A stretch of DNA of 36,441 nucleotides, from the NCBI RefSeq assembly GCF_001556045.1, contig NZ_LSIC01000016.1:1-36441 (forward strand), given 5' to 3'. Source of the stretch: Bradyrhizobium sp. CCH5-F6 (GTDB lineage Bacteria > Pseudomonadota > Alphaproteobacteria > Rhizobiales > Xanthobacteraceae). Below, in pieces: positions 26,553-34,443 of the stretch. Positions within the stretch are counted from its first letter, which is position 1, and each line of letters starts with the position of its first letter. Position numbers and translations under genes: made by a program. The notes under the pieces were generated by a model. That model had not been told where the DNA came from and did not search any database. It saw only the letters and a program-made list of their open reading frames with translations.

Positions 26553-27020
26553 TTACTCCCCATCCGTAGTTTCAGCTTCGTCGCGCGGACGACGCGGACC
26601 GCGATCACCCCGGAAACCGCCCTCGCGGTCGCCACGGAAGCCGCCTTCACGCTCGCCGCGGAAGCCGCCGCCACGGTCGTCGCGCTCGCGATCGCGATCG
26701 GCCTTGCGCATCATCGCGGACGGGCCTTCCTCGAGCTCCTCGACGCGGACGCTGAGATAGCGGATCACGTCTTCGCTGATGCGCTCCTGGCGCTCGATCT
26801 CGGCGATCGCCGCAGACGGCGCGTCGATGTTGAGCAGCACGAAGTGCGCCTTGCGGTTCTTGTTCATGCGGTAGGTGAGGGAGCGCACGCCCCAATTCTC
26901 GGTCTTGGTGACCTTGCCGCCGAGACCTTCGACGATACCGGTCATCTGCGCAGTCAGCTCTTCGACCTGCTGCGGGCTCGCGTCCTGACGCGCGAGAAAA
27001 ACATGCTCGTAAAGAGGCAT
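26553..27020 (-). CDS. rpsF: Ribosomal protein S6 (bS6) with Arg/Gly repeat tail
   Basis: S6 binds 16S rRNA with S18. The 155-residue protein starts at ATG 27020 with AAAGGA seven bases upstream; a further upstream in-frame start lacks support. The core S6 fold covers about residues 1-95, beginning [20 protein letters not shown]. The remaining 60 residues are a charged tail with [17 protein letters not shown] and GGFRGDRG repeats, rich in Arg and Gly. A tail of this kind is longer than in E. coli S6. It could contact RNA or arise from repeat expansion. It is the first gene of the rpsF-rpsR-DUF2232-rplI group. Confidence 0.96.
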   Translation of the reverse strand: MPLYEHVFLARQDASPQQVEELTAQMTGIVEGLGGKVTKTENWGVRSLTYRMNKNRKAHFVLLNIDAPSAAIAEIERQERISEDVIRYLSVRVEELEEGPSAMMRKADRDRERDDRGGGFRGEREGGFRGDREGGFRGDRGPRRPRDEAETTDGE

Positions 27021-27211
27021 GGACGTCCTTTCCTCATGTTGGCGCATCGCCCGGCGTCAAGCCCTTAAGAGGCCTTCGGAAAGGACTCTGGGATCAAGCT
27101 CAGAAGGCGGAAACACGGGACGACGGGCCGACTGGCCCTGCCACACCAAAATCACGAATGATTTGCTGAGACCGTCCGTTCAGCTCCCGGCCGGGGTCTG
27201 CGGATGCGCGC

Positions 27212-27239
27212 CTTATACGGATTTTGGCTGGCTTTGCAA
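27212..27239 (-). promoter_or_regulatory. Candidate rpsF operon promoter
   Basis: On the minus strand TTGCAA (27239-27234) and TATAAG (27217-27212) are separated by 16 bases. Transcription would start near 27205, leaving a leader of about 185 bases before rpsF. Confidence 0.5.
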
Positions 27240-27313
27240 GATTGCAGAGGCATCTTTGACACGGATGCACCCCTACGGCGAGGCCAAGCCCACCGTGGCG
27301 AACCATCTTGAGC

Positions 27314-27342
27314 TTGATCTATTTGTTTGTATGTCATACAAA
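27314..27342 (+). promoter_or_regulatory. TetR/desaturase promoter with 17-base palindromic operator
   Basis: TTTGTATG-T-CATACAAA (27326-27342) is a perfect palindrome around a central base, 25 bases before the TetR start. It overlaps the -10 of a candidate promoter, TTGATC (27314-27319), 17 bases, TACAAA (27337-27342). The size and position suit autorepression by the adjacent TetR protein. Confidence 0.7.
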
Positions 27343-27366
27343 TAAGTCAGGCAAGAGAGAACTTCC

Positions 27367-28071
27367 ATGGTGGAAACGTCCGCAGATGCGCCACCCGAGG
27401 CGGCAGGCGACCCCAAGCATGCCGCGCGCGCGACGCGGTCGGCCGGCCGTAAAATGCGGTCGCTGCTCCTGGATGCTGCGAGCCCGCTGTTTCGGGAGCG
27501 GGGATTGTCCGGCACGGCGATCGCCGACATCGCGGCCGCCGCAGACGCGTTCCCGAGCCAGATCACCTATTACTTCCGCACCAAGGAGGCGCTGTTCGTC
27601 GAATGCGCCTGCCGCGACCTGCTGTATCTCGCGCGTGCGACCGAGCAGGCGGCACTGAGCGCCCGCACGCCGCGGGACTACACCCGCGCGCTGGCCGAGA
27701 CGGTCACGGCGAGCGATTCGGTCGCCTTCTTCGCCGAGGCCCTGACTCTGACCCGGCGGCGGCAGGATCTCGCGCCATTGGTCGAGCGCACGATCGAGCG
27801 CCTGCATGGCGAAGGCGCACGTGCCTATGCGAGCCAGGTCGCCCAGCATGGCTGGCGCTCGCTGCGTGCGCCCGACGAAAGCTCGCGGCGCTTCTGGGCC
27901 GTCGCCATCGGGGTCATTCTCGAAGGCTACGCCATGGGCCGCTCGCCGGATGAATTATGCGCCGAGATGCTGCGCGTGCTCGGCGAGCAGGCGAAATCGA
28001 CGGGCGATGCTGCGCGCCTGCGTCTCGTCGAGCCGCGCGACGCCACGATCCCTACGGACGAGGAGAGTTAG
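27367..28071 (+). CDS. TetR-family regulator of the desaturase operon
   Basis: This 234-residue regulator has an unstructured N-terminus of about 28 residues, then a TetR helix-turn-helix (about 30-77) containing GLSGTAIADIAAAADAFPSQITYYFRTKEALFVE. A helical ligand-binding domain follows. The desaturase gene starts three bases after its stop, so the two form one operon. The arrangement recalls DesT of Pseudomonas aeruginosa, a TetR protein that reads the acyl-CoA saturation state and represses a desaturase operon. That parallel rests on context, not on a residue-level match. A perfect palindrome upstream is its probable operator. Confidence 0.9.
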   Translation: MVETSADAPPEAAGDPKHAARATRSAGRKMRSLLLDAASPLFRERGLSGTAIADIAAAADAFPSQITYYFRTKEALFVECACRDLLYLARATEQAALSARTPRDYTRALAETVTASDSVAFFAEALTLTRRRQDLAPLVERTIERLHGEGARAYASQVAQHGWRSLRAPDESSRRFWAVAIGVILEGYAMGRSPDELCAEMLRVLGEQAKSTGDAARLRLVEPRDATIPTDEES

Positions 28072-28074
28072 GCC

Positions 28075-29100
28075 ATGACCGCGCTTCGCATGCGTGCCCG
28101 CGATTTCCTGACCGACGATCAACTGGCCGACGTACGCCAGCGCGTGACCTGGAAAGGCGCTGCGCTGATCGTGCACGCATGGGCGCTGATATCAGGAGCG
28201 ATCGCCCTGGTCGCGTGGTGGCCCAATCCGCTCACCTACATTTTCGCTGTCGCCATCATCGGCTCGCGCCAGCTCGGCCTTGCGATCCTGATGCATGACG
28301 GTGCACATGGCTGCCTGTCCGCCGACGAGAAAACCAATCTGGCGCTGAGCCAGTGGTTCTGCGCTTATCCCCTGTTTGCGGAGACGCGCAGCTACCGGCG
28401 TTACCATCTGCAACATCATGCGCGCACGCAGCAGGAGGACGACCCCGATCTCGTGCTGTCGGCGCCGTTTCCGATCACCAGGCTGAGCTACCGCCGCAAA
28501 TTCATTCGCGACATCACCGGCCAGACCGGCTACCAGCAGCGCAAGGCGCAACTGCTCAACGCGCTTGGGCCAAAGGACTGGCCGTGGCGGCAGCGTGCGG
28601 CGCATTTCTGGGAGAAGCTTGGCCCGCAATGTGTCGCGAACGCGATCATGTTTGCGGTGCTCGCTGCGGCTGGCGTGTGGTGGGCCTATCCGCTGTTATG
28701 GCTGGTGCCGCTCCTGACCTGGATGATGGTCATCACCCGCATCCGCAACATCGCCGAGCACGCCGTCGTCCCCGACAGCAGCGATCCCCTGCGCAACACC
28801 CGCACCACACGTGCCAATTTTCTCGAGCGCCTGTTCATCGCGCCTTACTACGTGAACTATCATCTCGAGCATCATCTCTTGTTCTACGTGCCCTGCTACA
28901 ATCTGCCGAAGGTGCATCGCCTGCTGAACGCGAGCCGGTATGCGGGCCGCATGGAAGTGCAGCCGAACTACGCGGCGGTGCTGCGGCTGGCGACGGCGAA
29001 GCCGAACCGCGAGGATCGGCCGGGGCAACTCGTCAACAGTGCCCGCCGCGCGCAGGCCGGGGTGGAAGTCGATGCCAACCAGACCGCCGGCGGGTTTTGA
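28075..29100 (+). CDS. Membrane fatty-acid desaturase
   Basis: This 341-residue integral membrane di-iron desaturase has three His boxes: HDGAH at 74-78, HLQHH at 111-115 and HLEHH at 263-267, plus the accessory EHA at 228-230. Hydrophobic segments lie at about 29-49, 53-72, 184-205 and 207-222. It introduces a cis double bond into acyl chains using O2. It sits three bases behind a TetR regulator. The position of the double bond cannot be told from sequence. Products could also be substrates of Cfa encoded at 20928. The fab genes follow about 170 bases downstream with their own promoter. Confidence 0.92.
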   Translation: MTALRMRARDFLTDDQLADVRQRVTWKGAALIVHAWALISGAIALVAWWPNPLTYIFAVAIIGSRQLGLAILMHDGAHGCLSADEKTNLALSQWFCAYPLFAETRSYRRYHLQHHARTQQEDDPDLVLSAPFPITRLSYRRKFIRDITGQTGYQQRKAQLLNALGPKDWPWRQRAAHFWEKLGPQCVANAIMFAVLAAAGVWWAYPLLWLVPLLTWMMVITRIRNIAEHAVVPDSSDPLRNTRTTRANFLERLFIAPYYVNYHLEHHLLFYVPCYNLPKVHRLLNASRYAGRMEVQPNYAAVLRLATAKPNREDRPGQLVNSARRAQAGVEVDANQTAGGF

Positions 29101-29146
29101 GGCAGCGCATTCCCCGTTGAATGCTGGTCGAAGTTCCCGTCTCGGC

Positions 29147-29176
29147 TTGACAGTGCGGCCCCGGACGGTGTCTACG
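29147..29176 (+). promoter_or_regulatory. Candidate fabD promoter
   Basis: A perfect -35 TTGACA (29147-29152) is followed 18 bases later by TCTACG (29171-29176), a weak -10. Transcription would begin just before the palindromic repeat in the fabD leader. Confidence 0.4.
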
Positions 29177-29186
29177 GCCCCCTTTG

Positions 29187-29255
29187 GAGCATGATCCGGA
29201 ACTATGGCCCAAGGCCGTGCGTCATCGGCTGCCGGTTCTCGCAGGGATCATGCCC
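29187..29255. repeat. GAGCATGATCC palindrome in the fabD leader
   Basis: The arms GAGCATGATCC (29187-29197) and GGATCATGCCC (29245-29255) pair with one mismatch across about 47 bases. It is the better-preserved copy of the element at 1370-1445 and ends 18 bases before the fabD ATG, so it would be part of the mRNA leader. Confidence 0.7.
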
Positions 29256-29273
29256 GACAAGCAGGGAGCGCCG

Positions 29274-30233
29274 ATGACGGCTGCATTCACATTTCCTGGG
29301 CAGGGTTCCCAAGCCGTTGGCATGGGCAAGGCCCTCGCCGACGCCTTCCCGGTGGCGCGCGCCGTGTTCGACGAGGTCGATGCCGCGCTTGGCGAGAAGC
29401 TGACGGCTATCATCTGGGAGGGGCCGGCTGAAACCCTCCAGCTCACGGAGAACGCGCAGCCGGCGTTGATGGCGGTGTCGATCGCCACCCTGCGCGTGCT
29501 CGAGGCTGAGGCTGGTTTTTCCGTGGGACGAGATGCGGCCTTCGTTGCCGGCCACTCGCTTGGTGAATATTCGGCGCTGGCGGCGGCCGGCAGCCTGACG
29601 GTTTCTGATACCGCTCGTCTGCTTCGCACGCGCGGTCTCGCAATGCAAAAGGCCGTCCCGGTCGGCGCTGGCGCGATGGCCGCGCTGCTCGGTCTCGACT
29701 ACGAGGCCGCCATGGAGGTCGCTGGCGAGGCAGCGCAGGGTCAGGTCTGCCAGGCCGCCAATGACAATGGCGGCGGGCAGGTGGTTGTCTCAGGCGACAA
29801 GGCCGCGGTCGATCGCGCCGTCGAGATTGCCAAGGCGAAGGGCGCCAAGCGCGCGATGCTGCTGCCGGTATCCGCCCCCTTCCATTGCAAGCTGATGCAG
29901 CCGGCTGCGGACGCCATGGCGGACGCGCTGGCCAGGGTCACGATCAAGGCACCGGCCGCGCCGCTGGTGTCGAACGTGCTGGCGAGCGCCATCACCGATC
30001 CCGACGAGATTCGCCGCCGTCTGGTCGAGCAGGTCACCGGCACGGTGCGCTGGCGCGAGTCGGTCGCTTACATGGCCGGGCAGGGCGTCACCCGCTTCTT
30101 CGAGATCGGCGCCGGAAAGGTGCTGACCGGTCTCGTCAAACGCATTGCCGACGGTGCCGTCGGCATTGCGGTTGGCGGGCCGAACGATATTGCTGCCGCC
30201 AAGGATGCGTTGGCCGCTGCGAAGCAGGCCTAG
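29274..30233 (+). CDS. fabD: Malonyl-CoA:ACP transacylase
   Basis: FabD loads malonyl groups onto acyl carrier protein for fatty-acid elongation. From ATG 29274 (preceded by AGGGAGCG) the protein has 319 residues. The oxyanion residue Gln10 is in FPGQGSQ, the nucleophile Ser95 in GHSLGEYSAL, Arg120 in LRTRGLAMQ, and catalytic His204 in PVSAPFHCKLM. Length is normal. A TTG start at 29184 would add 30 residues, but these are encoded by a dispersed palindromic repeat and are not part of the family. It leads the fabD-fabG pair, with acpP and fabF further on. Confidence 0.97.
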   Translation: MTAAFTFPGQGSQAVGMGKALADAFPVARAVFDEVDAALGEKLTAIIWEGPAETLQLTENAQPALMAVSIATLRVLEAEAGFSVGRDAAFVAGHSLGEYSALAAAGSLTVSDTARLLRTRGLAMQKAVPVGAGAMAALLGLDYEAAMEVAGEAAQGQVCQAANDNGGGQVVVSGDKAAVDRAVEIAKAKGAKRAMLLPVSAPFHCKLMQPAADAMADALARVTIKAPAAPLVSNVLASAITDPDEIRRRLVEQVTGTVRWRESVAYMAGQGVTRFFEIGAGKVLTGLVKRIADGAVGIAVGGPNDIAAAKDALAAAKQA

Positions 30234-30247
30234 AGGAGTTGTTATCG

Positions 30248-30985
30248 ATGTTCGATCTGACTGGCCGAAAGGCGCTCGTCACCGGCGCGACCGGCGGCAT
30301 CGGCGGGGCGATCGCGCAGGCGCTGCATGCGCAGGGCGCCACCGTCGCGATATCAGGGACGCGGAAGGAAGTGCTGGACGAGCTTGCGGGCAAGCTCGGC
30401 GAGCGCGTCCATGTGCTGCCCTGCAATCTTTCCAAGGCCGATGAGGTCGAGGCTTTGGTGCCGGCTGCGGAAGCGGCGATGGGCCAGGTCGACATTCTCA
30501 TCGCCAATGCCGGCATCACGCGCGACAATCTCTTCGTGCAACTCCGTGACGAGGATTGGGACGAAGTCATCAACGTCAATCTGACCGCGACCTTCCGCCT
30601 CGCGCGCGCCGCGACCAAGCTGATGATGCGCAAGCGCTTCGGCCGCATCATCGCCATCACCTCGGTGGTCGGTGTCACCGGCAATCCGGGGCAGGGCAAC
30701 TATACCGCGTCGAAGGCAGGCCTGATCGGCATGATCAAGACGCTGGGCGCCGAATACGCCAAGCGTGGCGTCACCGCCAACTGCATCGCGCCAGGCTTCA
30801 TCAAGACGCCGATGACGGATGCGCTCAACGACAAGCAGCGTGAAACGATTCTAACCAAGGTTCCGGCCGCCCGCCTGGGGACGCCCGAAGACATCGCGGC
30901 AGCCGCAGTCTACCTGAGTTCGAACGAAGCATCCTATGTCACCGGGCAAACCATCCACGTCAACGGCGGCATGGCCATGATCTGA
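30248..30985 (+). CDS. fabG: 3-oxoacyl-ACP reductase
   Basis: FabG reduces 3-oxoacyl-ACP with NADPH in each elongation cycle. The 245-residue SDR has TGATGGIG at residues 12-19, NAG at 87-89, Asn111, Ser139, Tyr152 and Lys156. NAGITRDNLFVQLRDEDWDEV and VTGQTIHVNGGMAM are typical of true FabG rather than other SDRs. The cofactor loop SGTRKE suits NADP. It starts 15 bases after fabD behind GAGGAG. A hairpin follows its stop codon. Confidence 0.96.
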   Translation: MFDLTGRKALVTGATGGIGGAIAQALHAQGATVAISGTRKEVLDELAGKLGERVHVLPCNLSKADEVEALVPAAEAAMGQVDILIANAGITRDNLFVQLRDEDWDEVINVNLTATFRLARAATKLMMRKRFGRIIAITSVVGVTGNPGQGNYTASKAGLIGMIKTLGAEYAKRGVTANCIAPGFIKTPMTDALNDKQRETILTKVPAARLGTPEDIAAAAVYLSSNEASYVTGQTIHVNGGMAMI

Positions 30986-30995
30986 TGCCTCGTTG

Positions 30996-31020
30996 CCGCA
31001 CCGCCCGTCAGGCGGTGCGG
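30996..31020 (+). terminator. Hairpin after fabG
   Basis: A perfect 10-base stem (CCGCACCGCC, loop CGTCA, GGCGGTGCGG) begins 11 bases after the fabG stop. No U-tract follows, so it may act as a partial terminator or as a 3'-end stabiliser separating fabDG from the highly expressed acpP. Confidence 0.6.
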
Positions 31021-31118
31021 GATGTGGCAAACGGCCGTTTCCGGAGCGAAATGAGGCTTGTAGTCAAGGCAATTGAAGTATGATAACCGGACCTTCAACG
31101 GATGGGCAAAGAACGCCA

Positions 31119-31145
31119 TTGCAGGTTTTTGAAACCCTGTATATT
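31119..31145 (+). promoter_or_regulatory. Candidate acpP promoter with overlapping inverted repeat
   Basis: TTGCAG and TATATT are 15 bases apart, a short spacing. The near-palindrome CAGGTTTTTGAAACCCTG (31122-31139) fills the spacer and would suit a regulator acting at the promoter. No family is assigned. Confidence 0.3.
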
Positions 31146-31296
31146 GGCGATGCGGAGCCTTTGGCCGTCGTTCGCCGGGGCCTGCATCGGTTAGGATGGG
31201 CCAAATCAAGTTCGTAAGCGAAGGCAGTCAGACGACCACGACGGCTCGTATCGTCCCGGGGGGTCGGGTCTACAGGGAACAACACGAGGTTAAGCA

Positions 31297-31536
31297 ATGA
31301 GTGACATTGGCGAGCGGGTTAAGAAGATCGTGGTCGAACACCTTGGTGTTGAACCCGAGAAGGTTGTCGACAACGCGAGCTTCATCGACGACCTCGGCGC
31401 CGACAGTCTGGACACCGTCGAGCTGGTGATGGCGTTCGAAGAGGAATTCGGTTGCGAGATTCCGGACGACGCTGCGGAAACGATTCTCACCGTCGGCGAC
31501 GCCACGAAGTTTCTCGAGAAGAACGCGAAGAGCTGA
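31297..31536 (+). CDS. acpP: Acyl carrier protein
   Basis: AcpP carries growing acyl chains on a phosphopantetheine arm. The 79-residue acidic protein has the attachment Ser37 in the [12 protein letters not shown] motif. Helix 1 begins [17 protein letters not shown] and the C-terminus is [11 protein letters not shown]. Length is typical. It has its own upstream region of about 310 bases and is followed by a terminator-like hairpin before fabF. This fits much higher expression of acpP than of its neighbours. Confidence 0.98.
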   Translation: MSDIGERVKKIVVEHLGVEPEKVVDNASFIDDLGADSLDTVELVMAFEEEFGCEIPDDAAETILTVGDATKFLEKNAKS

Positions 31537-31564
31537 CGCTCTTCATTTTCGCGGGGACAACATC

Positions 31565-31610
31565 GAAACCGGACGGGCCGCTTCGCAGCGGTCAGCCGGT
31601 TTCTTGTTAT
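31565..31610 (+). terminator. Hairpin with T-rich tail between acpP and fabF
   Basis: GAAACCGG (31565-31572) pairs with CCGGTTTC (31596-31603), with an inner GCCGC...GCGGT stem. TTGTTATT follows. This is a probable intrinsic terminator or attenuator that lets a fraction of acpP transcripts continue into fabF. Confidence 0.65.
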
Positions 31611-31644
31611 TGGCCGTGAATCTTTCGATGCGGAGTTTTCGGAT

Positions 31645-32910
31645 ATGAGGCGGGTCGTCGTCACGGGTCTCGGCATGGTCTCGCCACTCGGCTGTGGCGT
31701 CGAGCCGACCTGGAAGCGCATCCTCAACGGCGAAAGCGGTGCGCGCAGCATCGAGAGATTCGACGTCTCCGATCTTCAGACCAAGATCGCCTGCACGGTC
31801 GTGCGCGGCGACGGTACGAACGACAGCTTCAATCCCGACAAGTGGATGGAGCCGAAGGACCAGCGCAAGGTCGACGACTTCATCATCTTCGGCATGGCCG
31901 CAGCCGGCCAGGCGCTCGACGACGCCAACTGGCACCCCGAGTCCGAAGAGGACAAGTGCGCGACAGGCACCATGATCGGGTCCGGCATCGGCGGCCTCAA
32001 CGGTATCGCCGACACCGCGATCCTCCTGAAGGAGCGCGGCCCGCGCCGGGTCTCGCCGTTCTTCATTCCCGGACGTCTGATCAATCTCGCCTCCGGCTAC
32101 GTCTCGATCGCGCACGGGCTGAAGGGACCGAACCATTCGGTGGTCACGGCCTGCTCGACCGGCGCACACGCGGTCGGCGATGCCGCTCGCCTGATCGCGC
32201 TCGGCGATGCCGATGTGATGGTCGCAGGCGGCGCCGAGTCGCCGATCAGCCGCATCGGCATTGCCGGCTTCAACGCCGCGCGCGCGCTCTCGACCGGATT
32301 CAACGAGACACCCGAGAAGGCCTCGCGTCCCTACGACAAGGACCGCGACGGTTTCGTGATGGGCGAGGGGGCCGGCGTTTTGGTGCTGGAGGAGCTCGAG
32401 CACGCCAGGCGCCGCGGCGCCAGGATCTACGCCGAGGTGATCGGCTACGGCCTCTCGGGCGACGCCTACCACATCACCTCGCCGTCGCCCGACGGTGATG
32501 GCGGTTTCCGCAGCATGTCGGCGGCGCTCAAGCGCGCCGGGCTCACGCCGTCCGATCTCGACTACATCAACGCGCACGGCACTTCGACGCCGCTCGGCGA
32601 CGAGATCGAGCTCGGCGCGGTCGAGCGCCTGCTCGGCAATGCCGCCTCCAAGGTCGCGATGTCCTCGACCAAGTCGTCGACCGGCCATCTTCTCGGCGCG
32701 GCCGGTGCGATCGAAGCGATCTTCGCTATTCTCGCGATTCGCGATAATGTCGTGCCGCCGACGATCAATCTCGACAACCCGTCGGTCGAGACCGCGATTG
32801 ATCTCGTTCCGCACAAGGCGAAGCAGCGCGAGGTCAACGTCGCATTGTCGAATTCTTTCGGTTTTGGCGGTACCAACGCGTCGGTGATCTTCCGGCGCCT
32901 GGCCAGTTAG
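31645..32910 (+). CDS. fabF: 3-oxoacyl-ACP synthase II
   Basis: FabF condenses malonyl-ACP with acyl-ACP during elongation. The 421-residue thiolase-fold enzyme shows the catalytic triad Cys170 (TACSTGAHA), His311 (NAHGTSTP) and His348 (STGHLLGAAG). The gatekeeper region SFGFGGTN lies near the C-terminus. The ATG at 31645 follows CGGAGTTTTCGGAT. Length is normal. It is cotranscribed with or downstream of acpP and followed by mltG, the order fabF-mltG being common in alphaproteobacteria. Confidence 0.97.
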   Translation: MRRVVVTGLGMVSPLGCGVEPTWKRILNGESGARSIERFDVSDLQTKIACTVVRGDGTNDSFNPDKWMEPKDQRKVDDFIIFGMAAAGQALDDANWHPESEEDKCATGTMIGSGIGGLNGIADTAILLKERGPRRVSPFFIPGRLINLASGYVSIAHGLKGPNHSVVTACSTGAHAVGDAARLIALGDADVMVAGGAESPISRIGIAGFNAARALSTGFNETPEKASRPYDKDRDGFVMGEGAGVLVLEELEHARRRGARIYAEVIGYGLSGDAYHITSPSPDGDGGFRSMSAALKRAGLTPSDLDYINAHGTSTPLGDEIELGAVERLLGNAASKVAMSSTKSSTGHLLGAAGAIEAIFAILAIRDNVVPPTINLDNPSVETAIDLVPHKAKQREVNVALSNSFGFGGTNASVIFRRLAS

Positions 32911-33034
32911 TTGCGTGTGAGACGAATCCACCGTTTTGCCGTATTCGGCGATAGTCATGAGCGTGGGCGCGTGCATTCGGCAGGGCAAGCGATTGTCGGG
33001 CCGCGATTGAACCGGCAGGATTCAGGTTGTTTCG

Positions 33035-34327
33035 ATGAGTGAAAGGCCGCCCATTTCACCCCGGAGTCCGCGGGCAGCGCTCGAGCCCGAGCAACTCCCG
33101 CCGCCGCCAAAGCGATCGGACCGCGCGCGCAATCCGTTCGTGATCGTCGGCAATGCCATCATCACCCTGCTGCTGATCTCCATGATCGGCGCGGGCGGCA
33201 TCTACTACTACGGCCGGCAATTGCTGGAAGCGCCCGGGCCGCTCAAGGAAGACAAGATCGTCAACATCCCGCAGCGCGCGGGCAAGCGCGACATCGCCGA
33301 GACGTTGAACCGGGAAGGCGTCACCGACGTCAATCCCTGGGTGTTCATCGCCAGCGTCGCCGCTCTGAAGGCGAGTTCGGATCTCAAGCCGGGCGAATAT
33401 TCATTTCAGAAGAACGCGTCGCTGCGCGACGTCATCGCCACCATCGTCGAGGGCAAGGTGGTGCAGCATGCCGTCACCATTCCCGAGGGCCTGACCTCCG
33501 AGCAGATCGTGGCGCGGCTGTCCGACAACGACATCTTCACCGGCAGCGTGCGCGAGCTGCCGCGCGAGGGCACGCTGTTGCCGGAAACCTACAAATTCCC
33601 CCGCGGCACCCCGCGCGAGCAGGTGGTCCAGCGCATGCAGCAGGCGCACAAGCGCGTGCTGGCCGAGATCTGGGAGCGCCGCAACCAGGACATCCCGGTC
33701 AAGACGCCGGAGCAGCTCGTCACGCTGGCGTCCATCATCGAGAAGGAAACCGGCAAGCCGGACGAGCGCAGCCGCGTCGCCGCGGTGTTCGTCAACCGAT
33801 TGAAGCAGAGGATCAAGCTGCAGTCGGATCCGACGATCATCTACGGGCTCGTCGGCGGCAAGGGCACGCTGGGCCGTCCGATCAAGCGCAGCGAGATCAC
33901 GCAGCCCTCGCCCTACAACACCTACGTCATCGACGGCCTGCCGCCGGGCCCGATCTCCAATCCGGGCCGCGCCTCGCTCGAGGCCGCCGCCAACCCGGCG
34001 CGCACCCGCGATCTCTATTTCGTCGCGGACGGCACCGGCGGGCACGCCTTCACCGAGACCTACGACGCGCACCAGAAGAACGTCGCGAAGCTCCGCGCGA
34101 TGGAAAAGCAGATCCAGAACGACACGGTCGAGCCGCCCGAGGACGCGCAGCCGCCGGCGGCCAGCGCGCCGGCGGCCGCCGATGCGCCGACCGCGACCAC
34201 GCCGGCGCGCCCCAACCAGCAGAAAAAGCCGCCGGCGGCGCGCCCGGCCAATCCAGCCGCTCCCGCCAATCCCGCGCCGGCGCGGCAGGGCGCGGTGCAG
34301 TCCTCGCCGCCGGTGGTCCAGCGCTAG
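33035..34327 (+). CDS. mltG: Endolytic transglycosylase MltG
   Basis: MltG cuts nascent glycan strands in the inner-membrane peptidoglycan pool and so limits their length. The 430-residue protein has a Pro-rich cytoplasmic N-terminus, one membrane helix (about 33-57), a LysM-like region and the YceG domain. The catalytic Glu236 lies in LASIIEKETG. LQSDPTIIYG and NTYVIDGLPPGPISNPG are family signatures. The last 75 or so residues are a Pro/Ala-rich tail that E. coli MltG lacks. The ribosome binding site is weak. It starts 124 bases after fabF. Confidence 0.96.
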   Translation: MSERPPISPRSPRAALEPEQLPPPPKRSDRARNPFVIVGNAIITLLLISMIGAGGIYYYGRQLLEAPGPLKEDKIVNIPQRAGKRDIAETLNREGVTDVNPWVFIASVAALKASSDLKPGEYSFQKNASLRDVIATIVEGKVVQHAVTIPEGLTSEQIVARLSDNDIFTGSVRELPREGTLLPETYKFPRGTPREQVVQRMQQAHKRVLAEIWERRNQDIPVKTPEQLVTLASIIEKETGKPDERSRVAAVFVNRLKQRIKLQSDPTIIYGLVGGKGTLGRPIKRSEITQPSPYNTYVIDGLPPGPISNPGRASLEAAANPARTRDLYFVADGTGGHAFTETYDAHQKNVAKLRAMEKQIQNDTVEPPEDAQPPAASAPAAADAPTATTPARPNQQKKPPAARPANPAAPANPAPARQGAVQSSPPVVQR

Positions 34328-34443
34328 GCTTGCGCGCAGACCTGCCGGCGGACATTGCGGATTCCACTTTCCGGCAAAATAGTCTTAAGATTCGCGTGGC
34401 TTGATGGCCTCGCGAATCCCCTGTTCCTGGAGAATTTGAACTG

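Larger units (their letters stand above)
27021..27366. other. Divergent intergenic region rpsF / TetR-desaturase
   Basis: This gap of about 345 bases holds the rpsF promoter with a leader of about 185 bases, and the promoter-operator of the second TetR gene. I see no gene in it. The long rpsF leader could contain an S6:S18-binding autoregulatory structure, but I could not identify one by eye. Confidence 0.6.
30986..31296 (+). other. fabG-acpP intergenic region
   Basis: This 311-base gap begins with a terminator-like hairpin (30996-31020) and contains the acpP promoter region. A candidate is TTGCAG (31119-31124) with TATATT (31140-31145), 15 bases apart, and a near-palindrome between them. 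I see no small gene. A leader of about 145 bases precedes acpP. Confidence 0.5.

Noticed and set aside
26620..26710. Short tandem repeats considered as a CRISPR or minisatellite
   Set aside because: They are in-frame codons for the Arg/Gly tail of S6, with no spacer structure.
29184..29273. TTG start for fabD 30 codons upstream
   Set aside because: The extra residues are encoded by a dispersed palindromic repeat; the ATG at 29274 has a good ribosome binding site and gives the family's normal N-terminus.
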